This document shows positions 33,400 to 43,794 of a DNA stretch of 64,000 bases, piece by piece. Under the pieces are notes generated by a model. It was not told the DNA's origin. It saw nothing but the letters and a program-made list of their open reading frames with translations, and did not search any database. Both the position numbers and the translations under genes were made by a program. The stretch comes from an uncultured Oscillibacter sp. (GTDB lineage Bacteria; Bacillota; Clostridia; Oscillospirales; Oscillospiraceae): the NCBI GenBank assembly GCA_905200545.1, contig CAJKKQ010000006.1, forward strand, positions 75,426 to 139,425, read 5' to 3'. Within the stretch, counting starts at the first letter, position 1. The number at the start of each line of letters is the position of its first letter.

Positions 33400-33999
33400 A
33401 TGGGTATTTGGACTTTTTTTCAAAATCAGATTCTGGGGATGCAGTGGCTCAACGCCGTGATCGGGGCTCTGCTGGAGGCCCTGGGCCTGGATGTGACGGG
33501 CCGTGTGGGAGGCAGCGTGCAGTTTTTCCTCTATGACGTGGTGAAGATCACCATTTTGCTCTGTGCGCTGATCTTTGTGATTTCGTACATCCAAAGCTAC
33601 TTTCCGCCGGAGCGCAGCCGCCGGATCCTGGGGCGGTTCCGGGGCCTCTGGGCCAACACCGTCTCTGCCCTGCTGGGCACGGTGACGCCCTTTTGCTCCT
33701 GTTCCTCCATCCCGCTGTTCATGGGCTTTACCAGTGCGGGGCTGCCGGTGGGAGTGACGTTCTCCTTCCTGATTTCCTCCCCCATGGTGGATCTGGGGAG
33801 CCTGGTGCTGCTGACGGGGATCTTCGGTTTCCGGGTGGCGGCGGTGTATGTGCTGGTGGGACTGGTGCTGGCGGTGATGGGCGGTACCATCATCGAAAAG
33901 CTCCACATGGAGCGGTATGTGGAGGATTTCATCCTCTCCGCCGGCCGGGTGCTGAGCCCGGCAGAGGCCGCGGAGCTGATCCGGAAGGCCAGAGGGTGA
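33400..33999 (+). CDS. ArsP/YraQ-type permease, half-length
   Basis: A 199-aa membrane protein matching the N-terminal half of permeases of the ArsP/YraQ (DUF318) family. The hallmark TVTPFCSCSSIPLFMGF and FLISSPMVDLGS motifs are at residues ~98-140. Full-length members are ~300-350 aa and repeat the unit; this one stops after EKLHMERYVEDFILSAGRV and a short tail. I looked downstream in all frames and found no continuation, so this is a true short form or a deletion. It follows ArsR and its operator. Family members export trivalent organoarsenicals. GGGGGAGG precedes the ATG. Confidence 0.88.
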   Translation: MGIWTFFQNQILGMQWLNAVIGALLEALGLDVTGRVGGSVQFFLYDVVKITILLCALIFVISYIQSYFPPERSRRILGRFRGLWANTVSALLGTVTPFCSCSSIPLFMGFTSAGLPVGVTFSFLISSPMVDLGSLVLLTGIFGFRVAAVYVLVGLVLAVMGGTIIEKLHMERYVEDFILSAGRVLSPAEAAELIRKARG

Positions 34000-34131
34000 G
34001 ACCATAGAAGAGCGCAGTGTCCTTGGCCTGCATCCGCAGCCAAAGGAAGGGTATGCCGAAGGATACTAACTGGAAATAAGAGGAAATTATGAGGGCGCCG
34101 TGTCGAAAGATGCGGCGCTTTCTTTTTATTG
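34000..34131 (+). other. Structured RNA-like segment and terminator after the permease
   Basis: The stretch contains CTTGGC...GCCAAAG (around 34020-34046), GTATGCCGAAGGATAC (around 34050) and a GCGCCG-CGGCGC hairpin (34095-34118) followed by TTTCTTTTT. The last part can serve as the permease terminator. The first parts resemble a folded leader, but I could not match them to a known riboswitch. Confidence 0.5.
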
Positions 34132-34176
34132 TGCAGACTATCAAGAGAACTTAACAAAATTTTCATGGGAAAAACC

Positions 34177-34205
34177 TTGCAATTTATGGAAGCAAGGGGT
34201 ACACT
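34177..34205 (+). promoter_or_regulatory. Promoter of the SLH surface-protein gene
   Basis: TTGCAA (34177-34182), a 17-bp spacer and TACACT (34200-34205), about 65 bp before the ATG. Confidence 0.7.
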
Positions 34206-34269
34206 ATGGTCGAGTACGAATGTACGGACAACTGGCAGGAATTGTCAGAATCTGTAAGGAGGAGAAATT

Positions 34270-37200
34270 ATGAAGCGAAAACTTTTGGCAGGCTTTATGG
34301 CAGTATGCCTGATACTGACCTTACTGCCTGCGACGGCGCTAGCTGACGATACGTACACAGAGTGGACGACGGAAGACAATTTGCCTACCAGTGGTACGTA
34401 TCGGCTTGAAACGGACGTAACCCTGACAAAGACCATTACCATCGGGGGCTGGGCCAGTTCTGTGCCTGCAGAACCTGCCCGGACGCTGGTGTTGGATCTG
34501 AACGGGCACACCGTTACCATGGATGGTGGGTACCTTTATGTCCAAACCAACGGTGGATTGACCATTGAAGACAGCGTTGGTACCGGAAAAATTACAAACG
34601 AAGGTGCCACAGGATATGGAGCTCAGTTGGTTATGGTTGCTGGAGCCTTCACCATGACCGGCGGCACGGTGGAAAATCACAGATCCAATTCCAATGCTGT
34701 TTTCCTCAACGGATCCGCTTATGGAACCCTTTCCGGAGGAACTATCTCCAATGTTGCTTCCAACGGAACGGCGCTGTTTGTAAATTCTGAAGCGGACTTT
34801 ACCATGGAGGACGGTACTATTTCCAACAGTGTCGATGGCGGAGATTGCATTTATGTCAACACTGATGCCACTTTCGTTATGAACGACGGCCTTGTGGAGC
34901 AAAAGGGCTGCTATGGCAGCGATGCAGCCATTTACAATAATGGCAAAGGTGCTATTGAGATTACCGGCGGCGCGGTTACCTCCGACAGCATGGGTGTGTA
35001 TGCGGCATCCGCACCGGTGGAGGTTACTGGCGGCACGTTTGAGACGGCTTCCTATGCCTTCCAGACCCGCTACACCACCATCGACCCCGATGCAGACGGT
35101 GATGTCTCCGTTAAGAGTGAAACGGGAGTCTTCTATTCTTTCCAGGGCTCTGAAAATGCCATTTCCGGCGGTCAATTCGATGCCCCTCAGCTGGTGAAGG
35201 AATATACCACTGAAGACCTCAGCACTCTGACCATTACCGGCGGCGTTTTTGAAAATCTTGATGACAGCGCTTCCGCGCCTAGTAATACAAAAATCGTAAT
35301 TTCCAGCGGCAAGTTCACCAACCAAGACGGTGCTCCTGCCGAGAGCGTGAAGGACTATGTTTCCGACGGTATGGCACAGGACGAGAACGGCAACATCGTG
35401 GTTTCCGACGATGCTGTAGCCATGATCGACGGCACACCCTACCTGACTTTGCAGGATGCGGTAGACGCAGCAGTCAAGAGCAGTGGAGAGACCACCATCA
35501 CCCTGCGCAAAAATGCCAGCGGCGATGGTGTAAAGGTTCCCAGCGGCAGCAACATCGTCTTTAATCTGAATACCTTCACCTATGATGTCAGTGGCCAGTT
35601 GGTCGGCTCCCCCAACACGGAGACCAACGGCTTCCAGCTGCTGAGGGATTCCACCATTACGTTCAAGAATGGTACCATCACCTCCAGTAAAGCCAAGATC
35701 CTGATTCAGAATTATTCCGACCTGACCTTGGATCATGTGAAGCTGGACAGTACCAATCCTGGCGCCACGAATTACACCCTGTCCAACAACTTCGGCGACG
35801 TAAAGATTGCAGACAGCACCATCATCGCCCCTGCCGGCGGCTACGCGTTTGATGTCTACTACTGGCCTAGCAACGGCTACACGGAAGGCGTTTCCGTCAC
35901 CGTGGAAGGCGACAGCTACATTGACGGCAAGATCCAGTACGGCGGTGACAAGACCGCAACAAATGTTGCAGAGAAGGCCAAGCTCAGCATTACCGGCGGT
36001 ACCTTTACTAACAACGACTTTGACATTGGCGAGCTTGGTGAAAGTCCTGTAGCCGGTATCGCCATTTCCGGCGGCAACTTTGCCCTGCCGGTGGATGAAG
36101 CCTACATCGTTCCCGGCATGATGCGGGATGAGAACGGCGACATCGTGGTGAATCCCAATGCCCCCACCAAAATCGCCGCCATGATCGACGGCACGACCTA
36201 CAAAACCCTGCAGGCTGCTGTCGAAGCTGCCAAGAACGGCGATGTGGTGAAGGTGTTCCCCGGCAACCACAACCTTTCCTATGGTGACGATTATAGCGAG
36301 CACCTGCTGGAGATCGATCAGTCCATTACCCTCATGGGCGTGGATTACAACGGGGATCCCATTACCGACCCCACCCAGACCAAGGCCAACATCTACAGCA
36401 CGGACTATGTCGCTAACGGCAGCTGGCCCACCCAGAACCTGATCACGGTGACCGCAGATGGCGTCACCATCCAGGGTCTGACCATCATGAACAAGATCGT
36501 CCCCAACAAGTCCATCGAAGTGGTGGGCAGTGATGCGCTGAAGACCTTTACCGTCCAGTACTGCAAGTTTGCCCCCATTTCCGAGGAGCTCCTGGAGGAT
36601 TTGGATGCGGAGGATCTCGACAAATACCCGTATGAGAAATACAAGGAATACGGTGCCAGCCTCTATTTCAGCGAGGCCAATAAGTATCCCATGACTGCCA
36701 CGGTGTCGGACAACTGGTTCTATTACTCCGGCATTACCCTGGGAGCTACCACGGAGGGCACCTATAATATCACCGGCAATGTCTTTGAGGGCGCCAAGAA
36801 CTGGAATAAAGATCCCGACTATTATTACTCTACCATTGGTTATCAGGGCAAGTGGCTGTATCCTGACCCCGACTGCACGACTCTGGGCGCTGCGAAGGTC
36901 AACATCAGCAAGAACACCTTTGAGAACGCCGGTTCCATCAACTTCTCCCAGGTTACCGATCTCAAGTCCGGTATGCCTGTGTTCTCCAACAACACCGGCC
37001 TGGATGTGGAAAGCATCTCCGGCCCTGTGAAAGTGGACAATGAGACGCTGGTGGACTCCCAGAAGGCCCTGAAGGTCGCTCTGGAGAATGCCAAGGGCGG
37101 CGATACCATTGTCCTGGCGGACAGTTTCACCATCACCTCTGCCATTGAGGTCGACAAGAACATCACCATCGACGGCAACGGCAACACCATCACCGCTCAG

Positions 37201-38970
37201 GACTGCGCCGGTATCCAGATTGTGGATGATCTGGACAGCCTTACCGTGAAGGACCTGACCCTGGTGGGCCAGGTAGTCAGCAACAAATACAAAGTCGATG
37301 GTAAATATATTGCAACCGAGGCGATGGATGCGCCTTACATGGGCATTGGTACATACAATCAGCCTTACAGCGTTGGCGCATTGACGCTGACGGATGTAAC
37401 GGTGCAGAATTTTGACTATGGCCTGTATTTCGGCGCGCAGGCGGAATCCCCCTCCGCGGTTTCTGTTGATGCTGACAACCTGGTAATTCAGGATTGCTAC
37501 ATCAAGGGTGCGTATTTCGAAAACCTCACAGACTCTTCTTTCACCAGTTGCAAGATCCTCAACAATGGCGACGATGATAGTGTCGTCAACGATGGCCAAA
37601 AGATTCCGGGCGGCGGCGACTTTGTTACCTGGATGTGCGGCGTGGACATCAACCTGAAGTACGGTGACTACAAGGATATCGAGTTCGTCGACTGCACCTT
37701 CACCGGCAACGGCGACAACAGCGGCACCGCCCTCCACATCAAGGCCCGCGATGACGGTGATAACTACGGTAAGAAACCTGCCACGCTGGGCGGCGTCACC
37801 GTCACCGGCTGCACCTTCCAGAACAACAACGCTGCGGTGGAAGCCCCCATTGTCCTGGGTGAGCCGGGCAAGAACAACAAGACCCCTGTCAACGTCTATA
37901 TCCAGCCGGATGTGGACTATGTCGACAACCTGGATCAGGGTTCCGTGGTGACCGTCACCTTCAACAGCAACGGCGGCGATCCCGTGAATGATGAGATCGT
38001 GGAGAAGGGCACAGAGATCACTCTGCCCGGCTGCACCCACAGCAGCTATCACTACAAGTTCGACGGCTGGAAGTGCGGCAATGCCACCTACTATGCCGGT
38101 GATGAGGTGGAGGTCAACTCCGACATGACCTTTACCGCTCAGTGGAAGGAGCGCTTCCAGTCCTCCAACAGCGGTTCCAGCTCTGTTTCCGATAATGAGT
38201 ATGCTGTGACGGTGGATGCCGGCAAGCACGGCGACGTCTCCGTCTCCCCCAAGTGGGCGGAAGAGGGTGACACCGTCACCATCACCGCGGATCCCGATAA
38301 CGGCTATGTGGTGGACGAGGTCATCGTCACCGACAAGAACGGCGACGACATCCGCGTCCGCGACCGCGGCGACGGCGAGTACACCTTCACCATGCCCGAC
38401 AGCAAGGTCACCGTGGAAGTCACCTTCGTGGAGGAAGGCGATGAGCTGTCCTTCGTGGACGTGGCCAAGAGCGATTACTACTATGACGCAGTGAAGTGGG
38501 CTGTGGAGAACGGCGTCACCACCGGCGTGACCGACACCATCTTCGCCCCCGGCAACCCCTGCACCCGTGCCCAGACCGTCACCTTCCTGTGGCGTGCGGC
38601 CGGTATGCCTCAGGCTGCCAACCGGGTGAATCCCTTCACCGATGTCAGCGAGAGCGACTACTACTATGAGGCGGTTCTGTGGGCTGTGGAGAACGGCATC
38701 ACCGGCGGTACTACCGCTACCACCTTCTCCCCCAATGCTACCTGCACCCGCGCTCAGGTTGTGACCTTCCTGTGGCGCTACAGCAAGGAGGATGCCTCCA
38801 TCCTGCCCATGTTCACGGATGTGGCTGAGAGCGACTACTACTACGGTGCCGTGGCCTGGGCCGTGGAGAACGGCGTCACCACCGGTGTGACGGACACCGC
38901 CTTCGCTCCCGGCAACCCCTGCACCCGCGGTCAGATCGTGACCTTCCTGTACCGTTACATGGGTAAATAA
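34270..38970 (+). CDS. Large SLH-domain surface protein with beta-helix repeats
   Basis: A 1566-aa secreted protein. Residues 1-25 form a signal peptide (MKRKLLAGFMAVCLILTLLP, then ATALA). Residues ~40-1230 are repetitive, with GGT(F/I)xN and ITGGTF motifs of a right-handed beta-helix; three times a pattern like AMIDGTxYxTLQxAVxAA opens a pectate-lyase-like module. Residues ~1235-1300 are an InlB-type B-repeat (VTVTFNSNGGDPVND). Residues ~1310-1390 are a related Gly-rich repeat. The last ~175 residues are three SLH domains (FxDVAxSDYYYxAVxWAVENGI) that bind cell-wall polysaccharide. It is not an enzyme as far as I can see; it is likely an S-layer-bound adhesin or glycan-binding protein. AAGGAGG precedes the ATG. 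Confidence 0.93.
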   Translation: MKRKLLAGFMAVCLILTLLPATALADDTYTEWTTEDNLPTSGTYRLETDVTLTKTITIGGWASSVPAEPARTLVLDLNGHTVTMDGGYLYVQTNGGLTIEDSVGTGKITNEGATGYGAQLVMVAGAFTMTGGTVENHRSNSNAVFLNGSAYGTLSGGTISNVASNGTALFVNSEADFTMEDGTISNSVDGGDCIYVNTDATFVMNDGLVEQKGCYGSDAAIYNNGKGAIEITGGAVTSDSMGVYAASAPVEVTGGTFETASYAFQTRYTTIDPDADGDVSVKSETGVFYSFQGSENAISGGQFDAPQLVKEYTTEDLSTLTITGGVFENLDDSASAPSNTKIVISSGKFTNQDGAPAESVKDYVSDGMAQDENGNIVVSDDAVAMIDGTPYLTLQDAVDAAVKSSGETTITLRKNASGDGVKVPSGSNIVFNLNTFTYDVSGQLVGSPNTETNGFQLLRDSTITFKNGTITSSKAKILIQNYSDLTLDHVKLDSTNPGATNYTLSNNFGDVKIADSTIIAPAGGYAFDVYYWPSNGYTEGVSVTVEGDSYIDGKIQYGGDKTATNVAEKAKLSITGGTFTNNDFDIGELGESPVAGIAISGGNFALPVDEAYIVPGMMRDENGDIVVNPNAPTKIAAMIDGTTYKTLQAAVEAAKNGDVVKVFPGNHNLSYGDDYSEHLLEIDQSITLMGVDYNGDPITDPTQTKANIYSTDYVANGSWPTQNLITVTADGVTIQGLTIMNKIVPNKSIEVVGSDALKTFTVQYCKFAPISEELLEDLDAEDLDKYPYEKYKEYGASLYFSEANKYPMTATVSDNWFYYSGITLGATTEGTYNITGNVFEGAKNWNKDPDYYYSTIGYQGKWLYPDPDCTTLGAAKVNISKNTFENAGSINFSQVTDLKSGMPVFSNNTGLDVESISGPVKVDNETLVDSQKALKVALENAKGGDTIVLADSFTITSAIEVDKNITIDGNGNTITAQDCAGIQIVDDLDSLTVKDLTLVGQVVSNKYKVDGKYIATEAMDAPYMGIGTYNQPYSVGALTLTDVTVQNFDYGLYFGAQAESPSAVSVDADNLVIQDCYIKGAYFENLTDSSFTSCKILNNGDDDSVVNDGQKIPGGGDFVTWMCGVDINLKYGDYKDIEFVDCTFTGNGDNSGTALHIKARDDGDNYGKKPATLGGVTVTGCTFQNNNAAVEAPIVLGEPGKNNKTPVNVYIQPDVDYVDNLDQGSVVTVTFNSNGGDPVNDEIVEKGTEITLPGCTHSSYHYKFDGWKCGNATYYAGDEVEVNSDMTFTAQWKERFQSSNSGSSSVSDNEYAVTVDAGKHGDVSVSPKWAEEGDTVTITADPDNGYVVDEVIVTDKNGDDIRVRDRGDGEYTFTMPDSKVTVEVTFVEEGDELSFVDVAKSDYYYDAVKWAVENGVTTGVTDTIFAPGNPCTRAQTVTFLWRAAGMPQAANRVNPFTDVSESDYYYEAVLWAVENGITGGTTATTFSPNATCTRAQVVTFLWRYSKEDASILPMFTDVAESDYYYGAVAWAVENGVTTGVTDTAFAPGNPCTRGQIVTFLYRYMGK

Positions 38971-39014
38971 GCGTCTCCTTTTCCGCTCCGGCACTGCCGG
39001 GACGGATGCCAGCG

Positions 39015-39050
39015 GAGCCCGGATCAGAATTCTGATCCGGGCTCCTTTTT
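39015..39050 (+). terminator. SLH-gene terminator
   Basis: A 30-bp near-perfect palindrome (39015-39044) followed by a T run. Confidence 0.88.
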
Positions 39051-39104
39051 ACAGCCACTCCGGAACAGGAAAACTGACCTTATTAAAAATAAGAAATGTG
39101 GATA

Positions 39105-39133
39105 TTTCAATAGGCCAGTAAGGTTGCTATAAT
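39105..39133 (+). promoter_or_regulatory. Promoter of the pyridoxamine kinase gene
   Basis: TTTCAA (39105-39110), a 17-bp spacer and TATAAT (39128-39133) preceded by TGC (extended -10), 35 bp before the start codon. Confidence 0.72.
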
Positions 39134-39167
39134 ACGGGCAACGACACAGAAAAGGAAGTGCGGCTTT

Positions 39168-39998
39168 ATGAAACGCATTGTCAGCATTCAGGATATCTCC
39201 TGTTTGGGTAAGTGCTCCCTGACGGTGGCTCTGCCCATTATTTCCGCCATGGGTGTGGAGTGCTCCATCGTCCCCACGGCGGTGCTCTCCACCCACACTA
39301 TGTTCCAGAATTTTACCTTCAAGGACCTGACGGATCAGATCGCCCCCATCGCCGCCCACTGGCGCAGCGAGGGCTTCGGCTTCGACGCCATCTACACCGG
39401 GTACCTTGCCTCCAAGGAGCAGATCGGCGACATCTGCGCCTTCTTCGACGCGTTCAAGACGCCGGACAACCTCATCGTGGTGGATCCGGTGATGGCGGAC
39501 AACGGCAAGCTCTATCCCGCCTTTGGGGAGGACTTCCCGGCGGAGATGGCCAAGGTCTGCGCCAAGGCGGATCTCATCGTCCCCAACCTGACGGAGGCCA
39601 GCCTGCTGACGGGACTTCCCTACCGGACGGAGTACGACGAAGCCTATATTAAGGAGATGCTCCAGGCCCTTTCCAAGCTGGGTCCCCGGTACGTGGCCCT
39701 CACCGGTGTCAGCTTCCAGCCGGGCAAGCTGGGCGTCATGTACTATGACCAAAAGACGGACACCTACGGCAGCTATTTCACCGAGCACCTGCCCGCCAGC
39801 TTCCACGGCACCGGAGACGTCTTCGCCTCCACCTGCGTGGGCGCCCTGATGCGGGGCAAGTCCGTGGGAGACGCCCTGGCCCTGGCGGCAGACTATACTG
39901 TCGAGAGCATCCGGGCCACCCTGGACGCCGGCAAGACCAACTGGTACGGCGTGGATTTCGAGACCGCCATCCCCTATCTGGTGGACCGGCTGCGCTGA
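39168..39998 (+). CDS. Pyridoxamine kinase (PdxY/PdxK type)
   Basis: A 276-aa ribokinase-fold enzyme phosphorylating B6 vitamers. Signatures: RIVSIQDISCLGKCSLTVALP at the start, AIYTGYLAS, VVDPVMADNGKLY, VPNLTEASLLTG, and the catalytic LPASFHGTGDVFAS. Length is normal. It is a single-gene unit. AAAGGAAGTG lies before the ATG. Confidence 0.93.
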   Translation: MKRIVSIQDISCLGKCSLTVALPIISAMGVECSIVPTAVLSTHTMFQNFTFKDLTDQIAPIAAHWRSEGFGFDAIYTGYLASKEQIGDICAFFDAFKTPDNLIVVDPVMADNGKLYPAFGEDFPAEMAKVCAKADLIVPNLTEASLLTGLPYRTEYDEAYIKEMLQALSKLGPRYVALTGVSFQPGKLGVMYYDQKTDTYGSYFTEHLPASFHGTGDVFASTCVGALMRGKSVGDALALAADYTVESIRATLDAGKTNWYGVDFETAIPYLVDRLR

Positions 39999-40024
39999 GA
40001 ACAAAAATGGCGTAACACAAGACC

Positions 40025-40053
40025 TTGCATTTTCTCCCGGAAAGATGTACAAT
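40025..40053 (+). promoter_or_regulatory. Promoter of a short unannotated transcription unit
   Basis: TTGCAT (40025-40030), a 17-bp spacer and TACAAT (40048-40053). A terminator follows at 40238-40268, which gives an RNA of about 200 nt. Confidence 0.7.
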
Positions 40054-40087
40054 ATCATGCAGTACGAAGAGGGAGTGTGCATGCGGA

Positions 40088-40231
40088 ATGGAGCTTCGGG
40101 AAGGAAAGAAGGACCTGTCAGCGGCCCGGGAAAAGCGGACGAGGGGTGTTGAAGCATCCAAGCTCCCGGAGCTGGATCGGAAGCAGCGGACGGAGTATTG
40201 GGAGATGCTCTCGGAAATGCGTCTTCGCTGA
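40088..40231 (+). CDS. Possible small charged protein (47 aa)
   Basis: The frame encodes MELREGKKDLSAAREKRTRG followed by 27 more residues with alternating basic and acidic groups, consistent with one long helix. AAGAGGGAG lies 12 bases upstream, a long spacing. A second short frame from 40081 has better spacing but ends after 23 codons. The unit could therefore encode either peptide or be an untranslated small RNA. No homologue is known to me. Confidence 0.45.
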   Translation: MELREGKKDLSAAREKRTRGVEASKLPELDRKQRTEYWEMLSEMRLR

Positions 40232-40237
40232 CGAATC

Positions 40238-40268
40238 AAAGCCCGCGGCAAAAGCCGCGGGCTTTTTA
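40238..40268 (+). terminator. Terminator of the short unit
   Basis: A perfect 12-bp stem AAAGCCCGCGGC (40238-40249) with its complement (40254-40265) and a T run. Confidence 0.87.
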
Positions 40269-40288
40269 TATGATTGAGCCACCGGAGA

Positions 40289-40321
40289 AAAAGGGGGACA
40301 GGCATCGCCTGTCCCCCTTTT
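40289..40321 (-). terminator. Terminator of the mini-metallopeptidase gene
   Basis: A 14-bp stem (GGGGGACAGGC type; about 40289-40303 with 40307-40321), with T on the minus-strand side. It can also act rightward. Confidence 0.82.
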
Positions 40322-40323
40322 GT

Positions 40324-40713
40324 TCATTCTCCCTGCTGCTCCAGCTCCGCCCGCCAGGCCGCCAGCTCCGCCGCGTCCCGGTCGTCCAGGGCGTGGAGCC
40401 CGCCCCGGCCCTCCATATGGTGGGTGAGCTCGTGGGAGAGGGTGGTATAGAGCTCGTCCTCCCAGGTCTCCCGGTCCCAGTCCTCCCGCTCCGCCAGGGC
40501 GGCAAAGGAGCCGTAGTAGAGATTGATATACCGGCCCAGGAGATCATCGCAGTACTCCCCCAGAATATACATCTCCCCCTCGGGAAATTCCGGGTCCGGC
40601 ACCGCCTCCTCCAGCAGGTTTACCCCGCCGTTGAGCTCGTCGAAGAGGACGGCGGGAAATTCCTCCGCCATCTCATCCAGGAGGTCGTTGACTTCATCGA
40701 TGGTCAGGATCAT
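40324..40713 (-). CDS. Minimal zinc metallopeptidase-family protein
   Basis: A 129-aa acidic protein. The zinc-binding HEXXH is in LSHELTHHMEG (residues ~93-103). The rest matches the small metallopeptidase family (minigluzincin-like), which has a single helical-plus-strand domain around the active site. Substrate unknown. GAAAGGAGC lies before the ATG at 40713. It lies 27 bp downstream of tex on the same strand and is likely co-transcribed. Confidence 0.87.
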   Translation of the reverse strand: MILTIDEVNDLLDEMAEEFPAVLFDELNGGVNLLEEAVPDPEFPEGEMYILGEYCDDLLGRYINLYYGSFAALAEREDWDRETWEDELYTTLSHELTHHMEGRGGLHALDDRDAAELAAWRAELEQQGE

Positions 40714-40740
40714 AAGGGCTCCTTTCCCGATTCCCGATGC

Positions 40741-42903
<2,163 letters not shown>

Positions 42904-43039
42904 CGTGTTCCTTTCCGGTGCGCGCATGGGCGCAGATCAATCATTGGGATTTGCAGATATGATACCATATTTTCCGCCGGCGGTAAATCCTGTGAAAACA
43001 TCTCGCAAAAAGGACCGTCTTCCGGTATACTATCCTTTG

Positions 43040-43070
43040 TTGACCAGACGCGGGAATTTCGTTGTATATT
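43040..43070 (+). promoter_or_regulatory. Possible promoter of the DUF4230 gene
   Basis: TTGACC (43040-43045) with TATATT (43065-43070), 19 bp apart, or TGTATA at 17 bp. An isolated TATACT at 43026-43031 lacks a good -35. Confidence 0.45.
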
Positions 43071-43098
43071 TGAAAATCCATCACAAGGAGGAAGCGGC

Positions 43099-43743
43099 AT
43101 GGAGCTACAGGAAAAGCGCCGGGAGGAGACGCCCAAAAAGAGAGGCTGGCTCACGGGGCTGCTGTACTGGCATCTTTTGCCCCGGGTCCTGGGGATCCTG
43201 GTGGTCATTCTGCTGGCGGCGGCGGTGGCCCTGGGGGCGAAAACCGTGCTCTCAGCCGACGGCAGAACTGCCAGGCTGGGATTTGAGGATATCGGGGAGC
43301 TGGCCACTCAATCCGCCTACTGCACGGAGGTGGAGGTGACGGAGGCCTCCCGGGAGCTGTTCGGCGTCACCATCCCCTTTACCCAGAGCAAGTACATCTA
43401 CAGCTATGATGTGGTCATCAAGGCGGGGCTGGACTTCACCGACGTCAGCTGGAGCCAGCAGGACGGCACCATCCGTGTCACGCTGCCGGAGATCCGGGTG
43501 CTGAGCAATGAGATCGACCTGGACTCCCTGAAGGTGTACCACGAGGACGAGAGCCTCTTCCGGAACATCACCCTGGAGGAGAACAACGCGGCTCTGGCGG
43601 ATCTGAAGGTCCGGGCGGAACAGGACGCCATCGGCAACGGCCTTCTGGAGGAGGCCCGGGACAACGCCCAACAGATTTTAACCGCCTTTTTTGCCAATCA
43701 GTATGACCTGACGGAGTACCGGCTGGAATTCATCGGCGGATAA
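43099..43743 (+). CDS. DUF4230-family membrane-anchored protein
   Basis: A 214-aa protein. A cytoplasmic N-terminus rich in Lys/Arg/Glu (MELQEKRREETPKKRG) precedes one TM helix (~30-50, VLGILVVILLAAAVALGA). The extracytoplasmic part matches DUF4230: ELATQSAYCTEVEV, YSYDVVIKAGLDFTDVSW, GTIRVTLPEIRVLSNEIDLDS. Function is unknown in the literature I know. AAGGAGG lies before the ATG at 43099. It is divergent from tex and ends at its own terminator. Confidence 0.9.
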   Translation: MELQEKRREETPKKRGWLTGLLYWHLLPRVLGILVVILLAAAVALGAKTVLSADGRTARLGFEDIGELATQSAYCTEVEVTEASRELFGVTIPFTQSKYIYSYDVVIKAGLDFTDVSWSQQDGTIRVTLPEIRVLSNEIDLDSLKVYHEDESLFRNITLEENNAALADLKVRAEQDAIGNGLLEEARDNAQQILTAFFANQYDLTEYRLEFIGG

Positions 43744-43747
43744 GAGA

Positions 43748-43786
43748 ACACGCGCACAGGCAAGGTTCGCCTGTGCGCGTGTGTTT
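43748..43786 (+). terminator. DUF4230-gene terminator
   Basis: A perfect 14-bp stem ACACGCGCACAGGC (43748-43761) with its complement (43769-43782), then GTTTTG. Confidence 0.8.
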
Positions 43787-43794
43787 TGCGGCCG

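Noticed and set aside
34000..34131. A lysine riboswitch (because of GCCGAAGGAT...CTGG)
   Set aside because: The five-helix core and the required 5' conserved stretch are not present, and the downstream gene is unrelated to lysine.
33999..34270. A frameshifted second half of the ArsP-type permease
   Set aside because: No frame in this stretch encodes the TM segments expected for the second half, so a simple frameshift is not supported.
34339..38994. A 1551-codon open frame antisense to the SLH gene
   Set aside because: It mirrors the SLH gene's codon phase and has low-complexity His/Val/Gly composition. No ribosome site or domain is recognisable, whereas the sense frame has a signal peptide and SLH domains.
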